Below are positions 62,552 to 64,000 of a stretch of DNA of 64,000 bases, piece after piece. Within the stretch, counting starts at the first letter, position 1. The number at the start of each line of letters is the position of its first letter. Below the pieces are notes generated by a model. That model made no database searches. It saw nothing but the letters and a program-made list of their open reading frames with translations, and was not told where the DNA came from. Source of the stretch: CAVPTL01 sp963794415 (GTDB lineage: Bacteria > Actinomycetota > Thermoleophilia > Gaiellales > JAICJC01); the NCBI GenBank assembly GCA_963794415.1, contig CAWCDI010000002.1:124001-188000 (forward strand), read 5' to 3'. A program made the translations under genes and the position numbers.

Positions 62552-64000
62552 TCAGATCTCCCGGGGCTCGGCCTTCACGATGTGCTCGCCCGAGGCGATG
62601 ACCTCGTCGTCTGCGAGCACCAGATGGGTCGCGGTGGGCTTCGGATCCTGCTCGCCCGTCTCGAGGTCGGTCTCGTAGACCCGCAGGATCTTCACGAACT
62701 CGACGCCGTTCACGGCGCCCACCACGCCGAAGAGCTCACCCTGGTTGAGCGCCCGGCCGAAGCCCCAGCCGGTGCCCGTGCCCTCGGTCGATCCGCCCAC
62801 CAGCGGGTTCAGGTAGCGGTAGAGCGCACGCCGCACATCGTCCTCGACGCGGCCCAGGTCGCTGCCCGGCGCCGACTGGACGTTCACCACCACGGTGACG
62901 CCGCGCAGCCGCGCCTCACCGACGTCCACCGTCATGCCCAGCATGCGGCGCTCGTCGAGGTAGGCCGCGACCTCGGCGCGCAGCTCGGCATCGGGGATCA
63001 GCTCGTGGCGCAGCAGCTGGCGGCCGGGATCCGACACGCCCGCGAGCAGCCGCACCGGGATCACGCCGCCGGGCTCCGGCTCGAGGCACCGGGCCCGGGC
63101 CACGCGCGGGGTCGCCTCGCGGCAGAGGTACTCGTAGTCGGCAGAGGTCACCGCGCGGTGGCGGGTGCGGAACTCCATCGCCGCGCGCAGTGCGGGCGCT
63201 CTCGAGCGACTCGGGATCGAGCCCGCCCACCGCCGGCCGCGGATTGGTGACCGTCGAGACCCCGGCGATCGACGACTTCGGGGTGCCGAGCACGCCCGCG
63301 GCCACGTTCCCCGCCCGGCCGCCGCCGTGCTGGTAGCGGCGCATGCGCACGATCGCGCCCTTTGGCGGCGCTGCGCCGTAGATGCCCCAGTTGCCGTCGG
63401 GCAGCCGGATCGCCGGCCCGAACTGCACCTCGCCGGCGGCGGCGTCCAGCACGTAGTGCGGGTCGGTCTTCCCGCTCTCGGCAAACGACTCGCACTGCTG
63501 CCACGGCACCCAGTCGCCGCCGCCCGGGTCGCGCACCTCCACCACGTCGGCCGGGCCGGCGGTGATCACCGGGGCGTGGCGCACGGTGAAGGCCTGGCCC
63601 GGCGTGCCGTCGCTCTCGCCCAGGAGCTCACCGAGCTCGGTCGCCGCGTGCGATGCCGGCACGAGCGCGCCGATCGCGCCGGCCTCCAGGCCGTAGATCT
63701 CGGGCGGGTGCGTGTAGGCGCCCGCAAGGCCGCCGCGGGTGAGCGCGTTCACGCGGCAGCGCACCCAGTGAGCGCGCGTCGCGCCCACGAGCCCGCTGCC
63801 GGCGGAGGGCGGGATCTCGAGCTCGATCGCGCCGCTGCCGTAGTTGAAGCCGCCGGTGCGATCCTCGAGCACCGGCACCTCCATCCACTGATCGTCGCCG
63901 GCGGAGACCTCCCAGCGAAGCGGCGGATCGTCGGGATCCACGCCCGGGCCGCGCGCCTGCGAGCACTCGACGTCCAGCGAGAGCACGAGCCGCGCGATGG
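62552..64000 (-). CDS. Baseplate assembly protein J-like, 5' end beyond window, frameshifted
   Basis: At least 480 residues of a putative baseplate assembly protein of the gp47/gpJ type (Afp11-like; the family I know as TIGR02243). The visible start VDPDDPPLRWEVSAGDDQWMEVPV is internal, as the frame is open to the window edge. The C-terminal part has the family pattern RTRHRAVTSADYEYL, VIPVRLLAGV, LRGVTVVVNVQ and ALNQGELFGVVGAVNGVEFV. The frame breaks at 63194-63196, where GGG should be GG; correction gives LESAALRAAMEFR. The protein forms the ring of the baseplate that triggers sheath contraction. Confidence 0.78.
63194..63196. other. Probable single-base insertion in baseplate gene
   Basis: The plus strand reads GGG; removing one G restores one continuous, family-like reading frame through the baseplate gene. 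It is one of six such sites (also 16739-16740, 46084-46085, 59543-59544, 60980-60982, 61487-61488). Confidence 0.6.

Noticed and set aside
52196..64000. A complete prophage or a type VI secretion system
   Set aside because: There is no integrase, terminase, capsid or attachment site in view, and no TssJLM-like membrane genes. The baseplate families and wall hydrolase fit a phage-tail-like injection system better, though the window cuts the locus.
1..64000. CRISPR arrays, tRNA or rRNA genes, insertion sequences
   Set aside because: I saw no regularly spaced repeats, cloverleaf-like segments, rRNA signatures or transposase motifs. Small tRNA genes inside coding regions were not expected and none were noticed.

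Overview
The window is GC-rich throughout and gene-dense, with very short intergenic gaps, many ATGA or 1-base stop/start overlaps, and GTG/TTG starts. A perfect match to the Gram-positive type LexA box at the left edge, a PknB-type kinase, PASTA repeats and a large DUF2339 membrane protein point to a high-GC actinobacterium. I suspect a Thermoleophilia-like lineage, but the sequence alone does not prove it. I saw no rRNA, tRNA, CRISPR array or insertion sequence. No gap without a gene exceeds 300 bases.

Layout. (1) 1-19.6 kb is housekeeping and accessory material: a small zinc-binding protein, a secreted protein, a metallophosphoesterase, a DUF2339 protein, an operon of histidine phosphatase, sulfotransferase and cation/proton antiporter, a DHA2 drug exporter, a heterodimeric ABC exporter, a membrane diguanylate cyclase, a GFA-family enzyme, a CYTH-CHAD protein, and a probable one-carbon set (MetE-like, SnoaL-like, GcvT/DmdA-like), then a second DHA2 exporter from 19.6 kb. 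(2) 21.2-50.6 kb is a catabolic island in three transcription blocks. A 13-gene minus-strand block (35.7 to 21.2 kb) holds a P450, an SDR, an RbsABC-like importer, a hydantoinase/acetone-carboxylase-like A/B/gamma set, two SnoaL-like proteins, a KstD-like flavoprotein, a dihydroxyphthalate-decarboxylase-like protein and another SDR. A 4-gene minus-strand block (39.7 to 35.9 kb) holds an alpha/beta-hydrolase-fold protein, a TetR regulator, an aryl/acyl-CoA ligase and a Crp-type regulator. Divergent from it is a 10-gene plus-strand block (39.8 to 50.6 kb): MhpA-like flavin monooxygenase, two crotonases, thiolase, hotdog thioesterase, 3-hydroxyacyl-CoA dehydrogenase, aldehyde dehydrogenase, CrtI-like and FrdA-like flavoproteins and an SDR. 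Together these look like uptake, activation by CoA ligation, carboxylation or hydroxylation, and beta-oxidation-like cleavage of a cyclic or aromatic carbon source. The substrate cannot be read from the sequence.

(3) 52.2-64 kb holds the most interesting locus: baseplate-J and tail-protein-I homologues of a phage-tail-like contractile injection system, running off the right edge. Packed with them are a giant zinc-ribbon/PASTA/propeller membrane protein, an FHA plus M50-metallopeptidase membrane protein, a double NlpC/P60 plus lysozyme-like hydrolase, a PAAR-like small protein, a transmembrane Ser/Thr kinase with an outer beta-propeller, and a LuxR-type response regulator. The kinase, FHA and PASTA combination beside a baseplate recalls the threonine-phosphorylation control of type VI secretion, but on a different type of injection machine and with a metalloprotease added.

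Two features cut across the window. Four copies of a 33-bp palindromic element (core GGTGCCTGGCACC) sit exactly at gene 3' ends and supply stop codons. Six genes or gene segments are broken by single-base insertions in short homopolymers. All six shift the frame in the same direction, so consensus error is a better explanation than gene decay.
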